Below are positions 42,778-52,662 of a stretch of 64,000 nt of DNA, piece by piece. The notes beneath the pieces were generated by a model that was not told the origin of the DNA, did not search any database, and worked only from the letters and a program-made list of their open reading frames with translations. Numbering within the stretch: the first letter of the stretch is position 1; each line of letters begins with the position of its first letter. Source of the stretch: CAWAMR01 sp963783095 (lineage in GTDB: Bacteria > Planctomycetota > Planctomycetia > Gemmatales > Gemmataceae); the NCBI GenBank assembly GCA_963783095.1, contig CAWAMR010000014.1, positions 434,001 to 498,000 of the forward strand, read 5' to 3'. The position numbers were made by a program, and so were the translations under genes.

Positions 42778-43636
42778 ATTGTAATCGTTCTTCATACGTG
42801 CCGCGAGGCCCAGGTATGCCGGTTTCGAGCCAGTTATTGAGCTGGCGAAAAAACCAGGGATTGGCCAGCGCCCCCCGTCCGATAGCAATTCCGGAACAGC
42901 CAGTCTCACGGATCATGCGCTCGGCATCGGCTATGGTTCGGACATCGCCGTTGCCGAGCACCGGAATGCGCTCAACGGCCTCGACCACCTGCCGGATTCC
43001 CTCCAGATCGACGCTGCCGCCAAAACCTTGCGCGCGGGTGCGTCCGTGAACCGTGACGGCCGAGACGCCGATCTTTTCAAACTCGCGCGCGAAAAAGGGT
43101 GCTGTGAGATTGCTCGTGTCCCAGCCGAGCCTCATCTTGACGGTGACCGGAATTCTGACGGCCTCCACGACCCTGCGAACCAGATCGATCGTTCCTCCGG
43201 AAGTATCGCACATCATCGCCGAGCCGCCCCCACCCTTGACAACCTTCCGAACCGGGCAGCCCATATTGATGTCGATGATGGTCGCCCCATAGTTTTCGAG
43301 CCACTGCGAGCCTCGCACGAGATCGTCCGGCGTGCTGCCGAAGATTTGAATCGCCAGCGGGCGATCTTCTTCGGAAGTGGCCAGCAGTTCCCGGGTCTTG
43401 CTGCTTCCCTCGAGAATGGCCCGGCCGTTAATGAGATCGGTCGTGGCCAACCCGCAGCCTCCCACTTCTCGAACGCTAAGGCGAAACGGCAGGTTGGTAT
43501 AACCCGCCAGAGGCGCGAGGGTGAATCGCGAAGCGAGCGTAACATTCCCGATGCGCAAAGGCTCACGCCAGGCAGACAGTTGGGGCGGCGAAGGTATCGC
43601 AGAAACTGCATTCATGAATCGGTTACACTCGCCCAT
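42512..43636 (-). CDS. dus: tRNA-dihydrouridine synthase
   Basis: 374 residues, DusB-like TIM barrel with FMN. Motifs: LAPLAGYTNLPFR, catalytic cysteine in INMGCPVRKVVKGGGGSAMM, VTVKMRLGWD, VHGRTRAQGF and IAIGRGALANPWFF. It reduces uridines in the D loop of tRNAs using NADPH. Frame intact. ATG at 43636 gives 374 residues; ATG at 43615 is an equally possible start. It is followed upstream by a long gene-free repeat region. Confidence 0.92.
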   Translation of the reverse strand: MGECNRFMNAVSAIPSPPQLSAWREPLRIGNVTLASRFTLAPLAGYTNLPFRLSVREVGGCGLATTDLINGRAILEGSSKTRELLATSEEDRPLAIQIFGSTPDDLVRGSQWLENYGATIIDINMGCPVRKVVKGGGGSAMMCDTSGGTIDLVRRVVEAVRIPVTVKMRLGWDTSNLTAPFFAREFEKIGVSAVTVHGRTRAQGFGGSVDLEGIRQVVEAVERIPVLGNGDVRTIADAERMIRETGCSGIAIGRGALANPWFFRQLNNWLETGIPGPRGTYEERLQFMETHFRRMVEWRGEHLACLQFRKMAVWHCKALRTGKAIQAILVLIDGSATFQRIVDQLREQGPPANWSEWDSTDANVAVPAGPIAHW

Positions 43637-43738
43637 TTCCGAAAGATTGCCAGGATAAGGCTCGATCGATTATCTTATGGACACTACCTCAGGAGAAATG
43701 TTCATGACCCGACAATCACGTTATCGCGAACCATTTTT

Positions 43739-44510
43739 TTGTAGCGTCTGCGCCCGTTTCGGGCCCTCATCAGCAAAAACCTCGGCAATCCATCAAATCG
43801 ATAAGCGTTTGATTGGCTCTTAGTTCTTGGAAGCATCTTGTAGCGTCTGCGCCCGTTTCGGGCCCTCATCAGCAAAAACCTCGGCAATCCATCAAATCGA
43901 TAAGCGTTTGATTGGCTCTTAGTTCTTGGAATCAACCCAGCCCGACCGGCGGGCCCCATTCATCAAAGAACTTCGTCAGTGTATCAAATCGATAATCGTT
44001 TGATCCGTTGCCCGGCTTATTGGAAACAATTTGTAGCATGGCGTTCACAGCCTCGTTTGTTTGGTTATTAAATCGTTGATCCGCAATTGAAATTGTGTAG
44101 CAACTTGTAGCATGACGTTCACCGCCTCGTTTGTTTGGTTATTAAAGCGTTTACTCGCGATCGAAATTGTGTAGCAACTTGTAACACAACAATCGAAAAT
44201 TAGTCGTCTGCATGTGCGATCATCGATGTACACGCCGATTTTCGTAGCAATTTGCAGCATGTCCGTTCACTGCCTCGTTTGTTTGGTTATTCAATCGTTG
44301 ATCCGCAATCGAAATCCTGTAGCATCCTGTAGCAATTTGTAGCACGGCATTCGGAAATTTGTTCGTTCGTATTTGCGATCATTGATGTACAAACCGATTT
44401 TTGTAGCAACTTGTAGCAACCAAGCCCGAGGGACGAGCCCCATTCACCAAAGAACTTCGTCAGTGCATCAAATCGATAATTGTTTGATCCACTGCCAAAT
44501 TCTTTGGAGG
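43739..44510. repeat. Ordered array of three repeat types (A, B, C)
   Basis: Units A1 (43739-43832) and A2 (43838-43931) are 94-bp perfect direct repeats with 99-bp period. Diverged A units lie at about 43936-44028 and 44418-44510. B units (74-bp period) start at 44031, 44105 and 44252; C units at 44179 and 44337. Most B and C units start and end with TGTAGCA, often as doublets 10 bp apart. Order: A-A-A-B-B-C-B-C-A. On the minus strand A units encode related peptides (NAYRFDGLPRFL, NDYRFDTLTKFF, NNYRFDALTKFF), suggesting a coding ancestor. No gene lies in 43637-44828 otherwise. Confidence 0.8.
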
Positions 44511-44593
44511 CTCCTCTATCATCTACCTTATTATAGTGAATGCAAATACATAGTAAATGTGCGTTCATTGATATGATCGGAAATACTGATATT

Positions 44594-44709
44594 GGGTGTA
44601 ACCATTTTCTCTGGGGGGATGCCGTCGTAGCGGCGGCATCCTGCCGCCGTCTGCAACCTCTCGGCGGCTGGGAAGCCACAGCTACGACCCCCAGAGAATG
44701 TGGTTACCC
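44594..44709. repeat. Inverted-repeat element (copy 2 of the 15.6-kb type)
   Basis: Same core as 15631-15750, but reverse orientation: CTCTGGGGGGATGCC, GTCGTAGCGGCGGC and the loop CGTCTGCAACCTCTCGG. Arms have diverged and no longer pair perfectly. No clear target duplication remains. Confidence 0.7.
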
Positions 44710-44828
44710 TAATTATGCATCGTAGTGTAGCTACCATTGACATTACTCAGATGCTCATTAGTATTGGTGATTATTAGAACCGCAAATGTGAGCGCGACGC
44801 GAATCCACCAATCGAAGGAACGTGAGTC

Positions 44829-46416
44829 ATGAGCAGGATGCCGATGCAACAGGGGGTATTGTTCGGATGCGTTCTTTCTTCAACTCTGCTCATCTCACTT
44901 GAAGCGTTCGCGGAACCCGCCAAGGTTCCAACCGACCTCTACGGTGACGCTCTGCCCGATGGCGCAGTCGCCAGGCTGGGCACAGTTCGCTTTCGGCACG
45001 GCGACCATATCAGTAGTGCAGTCTTCTCCTCAGATGAAAAAGTATTAATCACATGCGGAGGCTCTTGGGTCCGTTTTTGGGACACGGAAACGGGCCGACA
45101 AATCGCCACCATCAATGCTCATGTGAGTCGTCTGAGCGCAATGGCGATTTCCGTTGATGGGAAGTCGCTGGCCGCGTGCACAGTTTCTGAACAGGTCAGC
45201 GAGATTATCATTTGGGACACCGAAACCCGCAAGCAATGGAAACGCTGGGTTATCCCGAAAGTTTATTGCTGGAGCATCGCGTTCTCACACGACAACAAGA
45301 CTCTCGTCTTTGGCGGAGATGATAACATCGTCCATCTCCAGCAAGTGACTGATTGGTCGTTTAACAAGTACCAATGGCCATACATCTCCGCAGTTACGCC
45401 CGAAGGAACGACGATGGCAGTCAAGAGAGGTCATTCCACTTTTATCATTGAGCTTTGGAAAGGGACCCCGCTCAAAAAGCACAGCGAGATTTGGTGGATG
45501 CTTCGTCTGAATCCCGCGTGTCTCACCTTATCAAACGACGGAAAGATCCTGGCGTTGGTCGGTGAGAGTGGTGAGATCCAGCTTATGCGTCCCGATGTTG
45601 AAAAGCTCCAAACTCTCCAAAACGGTGCAAATGTTCAGATTTGCCTTCCCGACGACCCAACGATCATGCGACTAGGCGATCAGGAAATGAAAATCACAGC
45701 TCTGGCTTTTACTCCCGATGCGCGGACTCTCGCCTCAGGTGAAGAAGATGGCACCGTTCGCATCTGGGAGATTGCCACCGGCACTGAACGACAACGCTTC
45801 ACGGGCCATCGGGGGCAAGTCACGTCGCTCGCTTTCGCTCCTGATGGCCGAAGCCTTTTATCCGGAAGTGCCGATACCTCGATTCTCATCTGGGGGCTGG
45901 TTGGCCATCCCTCGACCATGAAACGAGAAATCTCGCCCGAAGAGTTGAAGCAAGCATGGAACGATCTGGCGGAAAAAGATGCAGGCAAGGGTTATCGAGC
46001 GATGCGGCTGCTCGCCTCTGCACCGAAACAAACCTTGCCTTTTCTACGCGAACGCCTCCAACTGCAAGACGCTCCGGAAAAATCAGTCATAGATCTGATC
46101 GCAGATTTAGATGCCGATCGATACGCCGTCCGCAACAAGGCTGCGAAGAAGTTGCTCACACTACAAGACCGGGCTGAGCCAGTGCTTCGACAGACTGCCG
46201 GTGGCAAATTGTCGATCGACATGGAAGAATGGGTGAGCCGACTTCTAAAGGAGATGGACAAAGTCGCCTCAATCTTCGGATCGCCGACGTGCTCAACGCC
46301 TGATTGAGATGTTGGAACATCTCGATGAGCAGCGACTTCTTCGGGAAGCGGCGAGTCGGTCTGGGCTACCGTGGGCAATGCGGGAGGCCCAGTTGGTTCT
46401 CGACCGCAGGAAGTAA
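44829..46416 (+). CDS. WD40-repeat protein with signal peptide (frameshift)
   Basis: About 525 residues. A hydrophobic leader (VLFGCVLSSTLLISLEAFAE) and seven or so WD40 blades (TLASGEEDGTVRIWEIATG, RGQVTSLAFAPDGRSLLSGS), then a helical tail with HEAT-like sequence (VIDLIADLDADRYAVRNKAA). The frame changes near 46270; beyond it the protein ends QRLIEMLEHLDEQRLLREAA up to the stop at 46416. Gemmataceae carry many proteins of this layout, of unknown partner. ATG 44829 follows GGAACGTGAG. Confidence 0.8.
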
Positions 46417-46573
46417 CTTGGTGAGGGGAGAGATGAGACGGAATAGAACATAATCAGCTACAGTGAATGAAACACGGGACTCCATTCTTGAGGTGACAGG
46501 GTGCACGACATGGTTTGCGCATTGCGGCTCAAGCGTCGCTACGCGACGCAAAAAACACGCTGCCGTCCGATTT

Positions 46574-46662
46574 CCGGGTGTTAAAACACCCGGCTAACTT
46601 CAACCAACCGCTACGCGGTCACCGTTCGCCGCGAAGCGGCGGTTGAAGGTAGCCGGGCGTTT
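46574..46662. repeat. Cluster of small palindromes, ends in inverted repeat
   Basis: CCGGGTGTT/AACACCCGG (46574-46593), CCGCTACGCGG and CCGCGAAGCGG hairpins lie between outer arms (about 46588-46607 and 46639-46657) that share GGTTGAAG and AGCCGGG. It abuts the 5' end of the next WD40 frame. Confidence 0.6.
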
Positions 46663-47191
46663 TATTGCTTTCAGTCCGAACTCCCAAATGATTGCGGTAA
46701 GTTCCTCTGGCTACGTCAACATGTGGGATCCCATGACTGGGAAGAAGCGGGAGGACTTCCCACAAATCGATGCTGGGGCCAATCTCATGGCGTTCAGTCC
46801 GGATGGGAGGAAAATGGCGTTGTCATTGACGGGTATTAGCCATCCATATTTGTGGGAGCTTTCAACCGGGAAGAAAATCCGGTGCGATGATGATCCAACG
46901 CCTTTTTATCTCTCCGGAAACGAAATGGTCTACCTTTCTTTCAGTCCCGACAGCGAGACTCTGGCTGCTGGAAACGTGGAGGGGCTTGGATTGTGGAACC
47001 TTACGAGCGGCGATTGCACGGCCGTGATCGAAATAGCGTGGTTCAAAAGGTTTCTCCTGGTACTTGGCATCATCTTTGTTGTCCCACTGAGCCTTTTAGC
47101 CTGTCGCAAACGTTTGCGTTCGTTGCTAAAACTCCATCGCCTTGTTGACCATGGTTATGCCGAGAATGCCGCTTCAGGTCATGGAGGATAA
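46643..47191 (+). pseudogene. WD40 protein fragment, 5' end replaced by repeat
   Basis: 182 codons open from within the palindromic element. WD40 blades (AFSPNSQMIAVSSSGYVNMW, LMAFSPDGRKMALSL) are followed by one membrane segment (FLLVLGIIFVVPLSLLAC) and a basic tail. The blade series starts mid-blade right at the element boundary, so the original start appears lost. It may be a fragment of a paralogue of the 44829 gene. If translated it would need a new start. Confidence 0.5.
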
Positions 47192-47258
47192 ATCGTGTCT
47201 TCGAGTGCGTCCTCGACGCAATCGTTGACGTGGCCACTCTTTCAGAGTGCTGCAATTT

Positions 47259-47422
47259 CTCTCGTTCCCACGGTCCTCCGTGGGAACGCACGACCCCGAC
47301 GCTCCGCGTCCTGGTCAACGAAAAGCTTTCGTCCCACGGGCACGGCGTGCGACTACAGCGGATGAACGTGACGCAGAGCGTCCCGTCGGTGCGTTCCCAC
47401 GGAGGACCGTGGGAACGAGAGG
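47259..47422. repeat. Inverted repeat with TTCCCACGG hairpins
   Basis: Arms starting CTCTCGTTCCCACGGTCCTC at 47259 and ending with its complement at 47422 enclose a further related stretch (GACGCTCCGCGTC). Each arm itself folds as a hairpin. Fills the gap between the WD40 fragment and the next gene. Confidence 0.65.
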
Positions 47423-47453
47423 GTTAAATGGCTGATACGATGGAGGCTATTGC

Positions 47454-48228
47454 GTGACCGAGCGAGAATGGGTGGAGTGCGCTGATCCGCAAGAGATCCT
47501 GAAGGCATTGCGCGGCAAATGCAGCAACCGAAAGTTGCGACTGTTTTCCTGTGCCTGCTGCCGCCGCATATGGCAATTTATAACCGACCCTGGAAGTCAA
47601 GCAATTGTAGAAATTGTGGAACAATGTACGGATGGTCTTGTTGACACTCAAAGGATCTTGTCGCTCGACTGGGACCGGCTCACCGACAATTGTGGTGGAC
47701 CTGGAAGAGTCCCACGCAATTGCATTTATGACTGCTGGACATGTTGGTTACAGCGTCCTAGCACCTATTCGCGGAATGCACCCCTGGAATGATTTTGACG
47801 ACGCGTTATCAACTGCTGCGGGCGCGGTTCAAACTATGGCAGTATCCTACATCTCGCCTGATGATAAGATGGCACGCTTTTATAACGCAGACGAATTACT
47901 TGCTGCGTATCGACGGCACATGGAAATCAAGCAAGCTGCGTCCCATGAGCGGCAAGTAACTGAACAAGCCGGGCAAGTTTCGCTCCTCCGTTGCATCTTT
48001 GGTAACCCCTTTCGTCCTCTTGCGGTCGATCCCCATTGGCTGACTTCCGACGTCGTCGAACTTGCTCGAACCATTTACGAGGAACGCGCCTTCGATCGTC
48101 TTCCCATACTTGCCGATGCCTTGATGGACGCGGGTTGCGACAATGCCGATATCCTCGACCATTGCAGAGGACCGGACTTGCATTGCAGAGGTTGCTTTGT
48201 TGTGGATTCAATCTTGGGAAAGCAATGA
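47454..48228 (+). CDS. Conserved Gemmataceae-type protein (frameshift)
   Basis: About 258 residues. The N-terminus REWVECADPQEILKALRGK then RKLRLFSCACCRRIW matches a protein type I know only from Gemmata-like genomes. The C-terminus (CIFGNPFRPLAVDPHWLT, ERAFDRLPILADALMDAGCD, CRGCFVVDSILGK) is the conserved end of the same type. Frames change near 47625. The start is GTG at 47454. Function unknown. Confidence 0.7.
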
Positions 48229-48273
48229 CTCCGGCATTCGGATCAAGTAGAATCACGTTGAGGAGTAAGCCAA

Positions 48274-48885
48274 ATGTCCACAATGACGCTGCCCGCCGCA
48301 CCCGTGCGATCCGTACCACTTCCAAGTCCACACCGAAAGCGCTGGACGGTCGCAGAGTTTCATCAACTCTGGGATGCAGGCTGGTTTGCCGACTGCCGGC
48401 CCATGCTCATCGAGGGGGAAATCTTACTGATGCCCAATCCCAATCCACCTCATGCGATGGGCACGAACCTGGCCGATTATGCCCTGAAGGCGATTTTTGG
48501 AGCCGGCTTTGTGGTGCGCGTCCAACAACCCCTCGTGTTGGGTCTGTCCACCGATCCCGAACCCGACCTTGCGGTCGTGCCGGGTTCGCCGCGCGATTAC
48601 ATCGACCATCCGACCACCGCATTGCTCATCGTCGAGGTCTCGGATTCGACGCTCAATTACGACGTCGGAGAAAAGGCCAGCCTTTACGCCGCTGGTGGGA
48701 TTACCGATTACTGGGTTGTGGATCTGAACCACGAGCAAGTGATCGTCTTCCGCGATCCGCAACCGGATGCCACGCAACGGTTCGGATTCGGCTTTGGCGA
48801 TGTGCAAAACTTGGACCGAACCGGAACCATCAGTCCTCTGGCTGCGCCGCAAGCGAGTCTTCGTGCCGCTGACTTACTGCCGTAA
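48274..48885 (+). CDS. Uma2-family endonuclease-like protein
   Basis: 203 residues, intact. PD-(D/E)XK-type DUF820/Uma2 fold: LIEGEILLMP, then DPEPDLAVVPGS, LLIVEVSDSTLNYDVGEKASLYAA and YWVVDLN. The conserved E..D..E-K residues of the predicted nuclease site are present. Natural substrate and role are unknown; such genes are expanded in planctomycetes and cyanobacteria. Followed by a paralogue 19 bp downstream. Confidence 0.9.
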   Translation: MSTMTLPAAPVRSVPLPSPHRKRWTVAEFHQLWDAGWFADCRPMLIEGEILLMPNPNPPHAMGTNLADYALKAIFGAGFVVRVQQPLVLGLSTDPEPDLAVVPGSPRDYIDHPTTALLIVEVSDSTLNYDVGEKASLYAAGGITDYWVVDLNHEQVIVFRDPQPDATQRFGFGFGDVQNLDRTGTISPLAAPQASLRAADLLP

Positions 48886-48904
48886 GAGGGTGAGGAGAAA
48901 TCGC

Positions 48905-49472
48905 ATGACCATCGCGCCTCAACCCCGACGCTGGACCCGAGCGGAATTCTATCGACTTGCCGACCTCGGCTTCTTTCGCGGTCAACTGCGCCGAACGTTG
49001 TGAGGGGGAAATTGTGGTTCTGAGTCCTCAGAATTGGCCTCATGCTTCTGCAACCGATCGAACCTACGACTTGATTCGCGATCGGTTCGGTTCGGGGTTC
49101 TGGGTTCGAATGCAGTTGCCGCTGGCGCTTGGAGAAGACTCCGATCCGGAACCTGACGTTTCTGTCGTAGTGGGTAAACGCGAAGACTACTCCGATCACC
49201 CAACTACCGCAGCACTGGTCATCGAGGTTGCCGATTCTTCGCTGGCATACGATAGCGGTGAGAAAGCCGAAATCTATGCGGCCTCACGAATACCGGAATA
49301 CTGGGTTCTCGACTTGAATCATCGACAACTCATCGTTTTCCGCGATCCGCTGCCCGGCACTGCTTCACAAGGATATGAGTATGCTGATCGGTTTACGGTC
49401 GATGCCGCCGGCACCATCAACCCGATCGCTGCGCCGCACGTCCAAATTCTTGTCGCGGACATGTTGGGGTAA
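48905..49472 (+). CDS. Uma2-family endonuclease-like protein (frameshift)
   Basis: About 189 residues. The N-terminus RRWTRAEFYRLADLGFF is followed by a frame change near 48985, then GEIVVLSPQNWPHASATDR, DPEPDVSVVVGKREDY, LVIEVADSSLAYDSGEKAEI and YWVLDLNHRQL. It is a close paralogue of the preceding gene, so a tandem duplication is likely. The catalytic D, E and K are retained. Confidence 0.85.
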
Positions 49473-49539
49473 TGGCAGGCGAGACGCCTACCCCACGTTG
49501 GTGTAATGGCAGGCGGGATCTCTATCCCACGTCCTGCTT

Positions 49540-52201
49540 TCAATCATCGTCGTCATCGTCATCATCTTTCTTCACCGAAGGCTTGTAGAACGCTGCGCGC
49601 ACGGGGGCCGGCATTTCCGAAGCCGCGCCCCTCACCGATTTCCAGATGACCCGATTCAGCTTCCGGTCATCGGCCTGATCTTCTTTCTCCAGGTTGGCTC
49701 GTTGCGACCACTCCGCTCCCCAGGCCCCCGCCACATTTTTCGCATCCAAATCGGTCTTCGGAACCTGATGCTTGTAGGCGGCGAAGTCGGGTTTCGATGT
49801 GAATGAATTGTACATCGGTCGAGCAGCGGCATCGTACTGGCTCATCGGCTTCAGGCCCAGGATCAACTCCATCGTGCGCAGCATGCTGGAGGTCGAATAC
49901 ATCGTCGAATCGACATATTGATGTTTGGTGTAGGGTGAGATAACCAGTGCCGGACAGCGGTGGGCATCGACGTGGTCGGGGCCGTTCTGCGTGTCGTCCT
50001 CGAGCACGAAAATCGCCGTGTCCTTCCAGAATTTGCTGTTGCTGATCGCCTCGACGACCATTCCCAGAGCCAGATCGTTATCGGCAACGTAGGCCGTCGG
50101 GGTGGGCTTGCCGATGCGCGTGCCCGAAGTGTGATCGTTGGGAAGCTTCACGATTTGCAGTTGCGGCATGTCAGCCTTCCTTCTCGAAGCGCTTCAGCTC
50201 CGAAATGAATCGCTCCGCCCGCTTGACGTCGAGATAATCGAGATCGTAGCAGTGGTATTGCGGGTCGAAGTGCCCTTCGAGCGCCTTCACGGTTGCCTTA
50301 CAATCCTCGTAGGTTCCATCGGGTTTTTTCTTGCCGTTGTTGATCCATTCTCCATAACTGCGATAACTGACTTTTGCCTCCGCTGCGCGGTCCCAGATGT
50401 AGCCGCCGGCCGGGCCGAACGAGATAGTCGAGAGCTCCTTCGCTGGGATAGCCGAACGCTTTCTTCGGACTGCCGCGATAGCTCAGCGGCCAGGACTTTC
50501 TCGACGTAGTCCGATGCGTAAGCGCCCATCGACCACTCGTGGCCGTCTGCGCGACACTTCGCCATCGACGTAAAAATTGTCGAGCAACACAAACTGACGG
50601 GCCAGTTGATGATGGTTCGGAGTGATCGCTTCCGGGAACAAGCACAATTGCGGGTCGCCGTTGCCTTCCTTGATGTCGCCGAAAACCTGGTCGTAGGTCC
50701 GGTTTTCCTTGATGATGTAGATCACATGCTTGATTGGCGATGGTTCGCCGAGCTTCTTGGGGATCGGATTATCCCCCATCACACCTTCCGAAAGCGCGGA
50801 GAAGTCGCTCTTCAATGGACTGTTGGCATACGCAGCCTTGCTGAACTCTCCCATCTTTTCGGGACTCGGCATGTCGATGGTGCTTACGGTGCCCCGGAAA
50901 AGCTGGCCGATGTATTCCGGCAAGTTCTTGTTTGCCGGCAGAGTCGGATTCGGACCATAGGAATTGGCCTTCGACGACAACCCTTTGCCGTTGGCCACAT
51001 AAATGCGTTTGATCCGACCGGTTAAAGCGAACGGAAGTTGGATACCAGCCGGTGGGGATGAAGCCGAGCGGCTTGGCCTTGTCCGGATTGGCGATATTGA
51101 AGACAGCGAGATTGTTGGCATCCGCGTTGGCAACGAACAGCAAGTGGCCATCCGGCGTGATGCACAAGCTGGTGGGAGTATTGCCGCTGGGAGACTGGGG
51201 ATAAAGAGCGCAGTTGATCGTTTGGGTCGGCTTCATCAACACCAGATCGAAGACGTTGACCTGGGTTGAATTGGCACAGGCGACGAACAGCGCAGTTCCA
51301 TCGGGGGTTATCGCCATTTCGGTGGGATGCGACGCCGTTGGCAAGTGACGGACCACTTCATTTTTTTCCAGATCGATGACGGCCACCGATTCGCCTGCCC
51401 AGAGCGAGACGAACAGGTATTTGCCCTCGTGATCGGCCAAGCAGGTGTAGGGATGAACGGGAACAGGTAATTTGTCCTTGGCTTTTTCTCCCTCTTCCTT
51501 TCGGCCATCGGGCGGGCTGGGCGGGTCGCCTTTGGGCCTGTCTTTTTTGGGAGCGCTGGTAGTACGGGCCAGCTTGATGACGACCTTGTTATCGGGATTG
51601 TCGATGGGGATCCGAAACAGGACATCGCCCCAGGTGCCTGCGGCGAAGAGGTCTTTGCCATCCTTACCGACCGCCAGGCCGCCGACGACCAGTTTCTCGA
51701 CCGTACCGTTGAGTTCAATGGTTTTCGGGCTTCCCAGTAACCGCGCAGGAAATCAAATTCGTGGATACGTGCAAACTCGCCGCCGCTGGCATAGAGTTTC
51801 TTGCCGTCCGGCGCAAAAGCCAGCCCGATATAGGTCTGGTCCAAGGTCACCCGGCTCACAATTTTTTGTCGCGTGCGATTCAGGTCGAGAATGATGATCT
51901 CATGCTCTCGAAAGCCGGCGTGGAGTACCGCGAGGTATTGCCCGCTGGGATGGAGCACCATGTTGACGGGCAAGTCGCCGACTTCAATCTGCCGGCCTGC
52001 CGGGGTGAGCTTCCACTGGTTAGGAAGCTGGACGGTGCCGTCGTGAAGCAACCCCGGCAAGACGGGTGGGGTTTTCGCTGCCGGCTTGGCCGTTGGACGC
52101 GGACTCGGATCGGCCGGAGCCTGCTGCAGTTCGAGCGCAGCCAATAGCCCAAGGCACCCGACAGCGAGAAAGAGCAGTGCCACCAGAGATCGCGAACGCA
52201 T
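49540..52201 (-). CDS. YncE-like propeller/phosphoesterase bifunctional protein (about six frameshifts)
   Basis: About 885 residues. A signal peptide (SLVALLFLAVGCLGLLAALE) precedes a beta-propeller (GQYLAVLHAGFREHEIIILD, HEGKYLFVSLWAGESVAVID, HLLFVANADANNLAVFN), then a phosphoesterase domain (HVIYIIKENRTYDQVFGDI, DNFYVDGEVS, AIFVLEDDTQNGPDHVDAHR). This fusion is known in planctomycetes and acidobacteria. Frames change near 51690, 51040, 50560, 50470, 50400 and 50165, so it is the most damaged gene here. It ends in a run of eight Asp after KKDD. Start ATG 52201. Confidence 0.8.
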
Positions 52202-52249
52202 GATAGACATCCTCATGGGAGTAAAGCCGATGGAGATGATTATCGGGAA

Positions 52250-52284
52250 TCAGTGTTCAGTGTTCAGTGTTCAGTGTTCAGTGT
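52250..52284. repeat. Tandem TTCAGTG heptamers (about five units)
   Basis: Five near-exact copies of TTCAGTG lie directly upstream of the propeller gene start. Similar units form the inverted repeat at 38538-38635. Confidence 0.7.
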
Positions 52285-52316
52285 TTGGTCAAAAACCCCA
52301 ATGTTTCATATTTCCT

Positions 52317-52550
52317 CATCGTTTGCCGCTCCGCGGCGAACGTCTTCACTTGCCGCTCCGCGGCTTTGCGCTAACACCACCAGAGCGTTTTGCGTTGTCG
52401 GAGTCAGCCACCGGCCTCAGAACGTAGCACAACCGTCTCGGTTGTGATCGCTCACACAACCGGGACGGTTGTACTACGTCAAAAGCCATGCCCACGCTAA
52501 ACGCCGCGGAGCGTCAATAGAAAACGTTCGCCGCGGAGCGGCAAACGATG
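52317..52550. repeat. Nested inverted repeats
   Basis: Outer arms 52317-52343 and 52524-52550 are perfect over 27 bp. Inner arms 52422-52446 and 52455-52479 pair with two mismatches over 25 bp (ACGTAGCACAACC type). Both sit in the divergent gap between the phosphoesterase and vWA genes. No gene lies in 52202-52662. Confidence 0.7.
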
Positions 52551-52662
52551 GGCACGGAAAATTCGGGCTAGGACGGAACTAAATCCCATCTCGCTCGTCC
52601 TAGATGAAGGAGCCTACTCTCATTTCCGTCCTGGAAGTGCCTCATTTCTCAGGGAGCATCGC

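Noticed and set aside
43739..44510. CRISPR array
   Set aside because: Units are 74-99 bp, near-contiguous and partly identical throughout, with no short repeat/unique spacer pattern and no cas genes.
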